Shown piece by piece: positions 61,835-62,342 of a stretch of DNA of 62,342 nt. The position numbers and the translations under genes are program-made. Under the pieces are notes generated by a model. That model saw only the letters and a list, made by a program, of their open reading frames with translations. It did not search any database and was not told the DNA's origin. The first letter of the stretch is position 1. Each line of letters opens with the position of its first letter. Source of the stretch: Candidatus Poribacteria bacterium (GTDB lineage: Bacteria; Poribacteria; WGA-4E; WGA-3G); the NCBI GenBank assembly GCA_022819945.1, contig JAJEGI010000002.1, positions 1 through 62,342 of the forward strand, written 5' to 3'.

Positions 61835-62342
61835 ATGTTTAATTCCGTTTTTCGCCGTGTCTCGCTTGGCGTTTTACTGATGCTGATAGGCACAATGCCA
61901 GCACTCGTCGCGAATGCAGAGATCAGCTGGGAAAAATCGCTTGAGAACGGTATGAAAGAAGCCGGGAAAACCGGCAAACCTGTTATGCTCGACTTCTACA
62001 CCGACTGGTGAGGCGCGTGCCGTCAGCTGGATGCTGAAACATTCACGGATGCACGCATCATTGAACTCTCGAAAAAATTCATTTCGATCAAGGTCAACCC
62101 AGAAGATCAGGAACACCCTGAGAATATGGAAGCCGTTAAGCAGTATCAGGTTACCGGATACCCGACAATCGTCCTCGCAAGTTCTGACGGCGGTATGATT
62201 GCAAAGCAGGTAGGCGTCATCTCTCCCAACGATTTTGAACCCGTGATAGAAGATGCTTTGGCGAAAGAGGAAGCCTTCAAAGGAAAACTCGCTGAACTTG
62301 AGAAAACACCGGACGATGCCAAACTTAATGCCCAAGTCGCAC
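61835..62342 (+). CDS. Exported thioredoxin-fold selenoprotein (partial, Sec at codon 59)
   Basis: The frame opens at ATG 61835 with CAAAGGAG upstream and a signal peptide (SLGVLLMLIGTMPALVANA). At codon 59 (62009-62011) it reads TGA inside the motif DFYTDW-TGA-GACRQLD; the usual form is WCxxC. The frame then stays open for 110 sense codons to the window end, encoding thioredoxin-like segments (FISIKVNPE, QYQVTGYPTIVL). TGA therefore sits where the first redox cysteine belongs, giving a UxxC selenocysteine site. Downstream UCAGC-UGGAU-GCUGA (apical GG at +18/+19) and GCGUGC/GCACGC stems form a bacterial SECIS-like hairpin. The 3' end lies outside the window. A one-base sequencing error of TGT/TGC is the alternative. 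Confidence 0.85.

Overview
The window looks like a chromosomal segment of an uncultivated diderm bacterium. Signs of an outer membrane are OmpA/Pal-type and other lipoproteins and lgt. DNA is of moderate GC, and intergenic regions are AT-rich and repeat-filled. The gene mix (cohesin/dockerin protein, sulfatase-like hydrolase, FG-GAP/UnbV protein, malectin-like proteins, giant TPR protein, redoxin/CxxCH/copper-monooxygenase fusion) recalls Candidatus Poribacteria and other environmental polysaccharide-using lineages. That assignment is inference, since no rRNA is present. No rRNA, tRNA, CRISPR array, transposase or prophage was recognised. UGA is a normal stop in most genes here, but is read through in one (below).

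Layout. 0-2 kb: accessory region with two paralogous tiny proteins (one broken by an amber codon) and a HigB/HigA-type toxin-antitoxin pair. 2-4.1 kb: two conserved-type unknowns and a MoeB/ThiF E1-like enzyme, then two tiny possible membrane peptides. 4.1-8 kb (minus): operon of HAD hydrolase, SDR39U1 epimerase, aminotransferase and SDR. 8.3-11.5 kb: PorY-like histidine kinase and PorX-like response regulator/PglZ protein. 11.8-14.2 kb: rng-rplU-rpmA. 14.3-18.4 kb: two DUF4398-like lipoproteins (one OmpA-type), an unknown, guaA. 18.4-26.3 kb (minus): class V aminotransferase, then an ECF sigma/anti-sigma/1567-residue TPR operon. 26.5-28.8 kb (minus): Ig-like lipoprotein and dprA. 29-32.2 kb: livG, livF, lgt, sulfotransferase-like gene. 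32.2-35.2 kb (minus): UPF0182 membrane protein.

35.2-36.5 kb is a 1.4-kb stretch without a large gene that holds five tandem consensus sigma-70 promoters, structured RNA candidates and a tiny secreted-peptide ORF. 36.5-43.7 kb: redoxin/CxxCH/copper fusion, BrkB/YihY, methyltransferase, rpsU plus a dsRNA-binding-domain protein, TauE/SafE permease with an apparent AUC start, Gfo/Idh/MocA oxidoreductase. 43.8-46 kb: groES-groEL behind a textbook sigma-54 promoter with palindromic upstream sites. 46-51.2 kb (minus): five-gene operon of aminotransferase, cohesin-dockerin, sulfatase-like enzyme, metallopeptidase lipoprotein and discoidin-like lipoprotein. 51.4-56 kb: rimI-isochorismatase, tandem malectin-like proteins, FG-GAP/UnbV protein. 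56.2-61.5 kb: HNH nuclease then rnpA-yidD-yidC-jag-mnmE. The end: a zinc-ribbon protein and a thioredoxin-fold selenoprotein in which an in-frame TGA replaces the first catalytic cysteine and is followed by a bacterial SECIS-like hairpin.

Most promoters visible by eye are close to TTGACA-17-TATAAT, often with leaders of a few tens of bases. Intergenic spaces are filled with two dispersed repeat families: a palindrome built on GGTTTNCTAACC arms, and a low-complexity family made of ACTGATAACTGACAACTGAGTACTG-like words.
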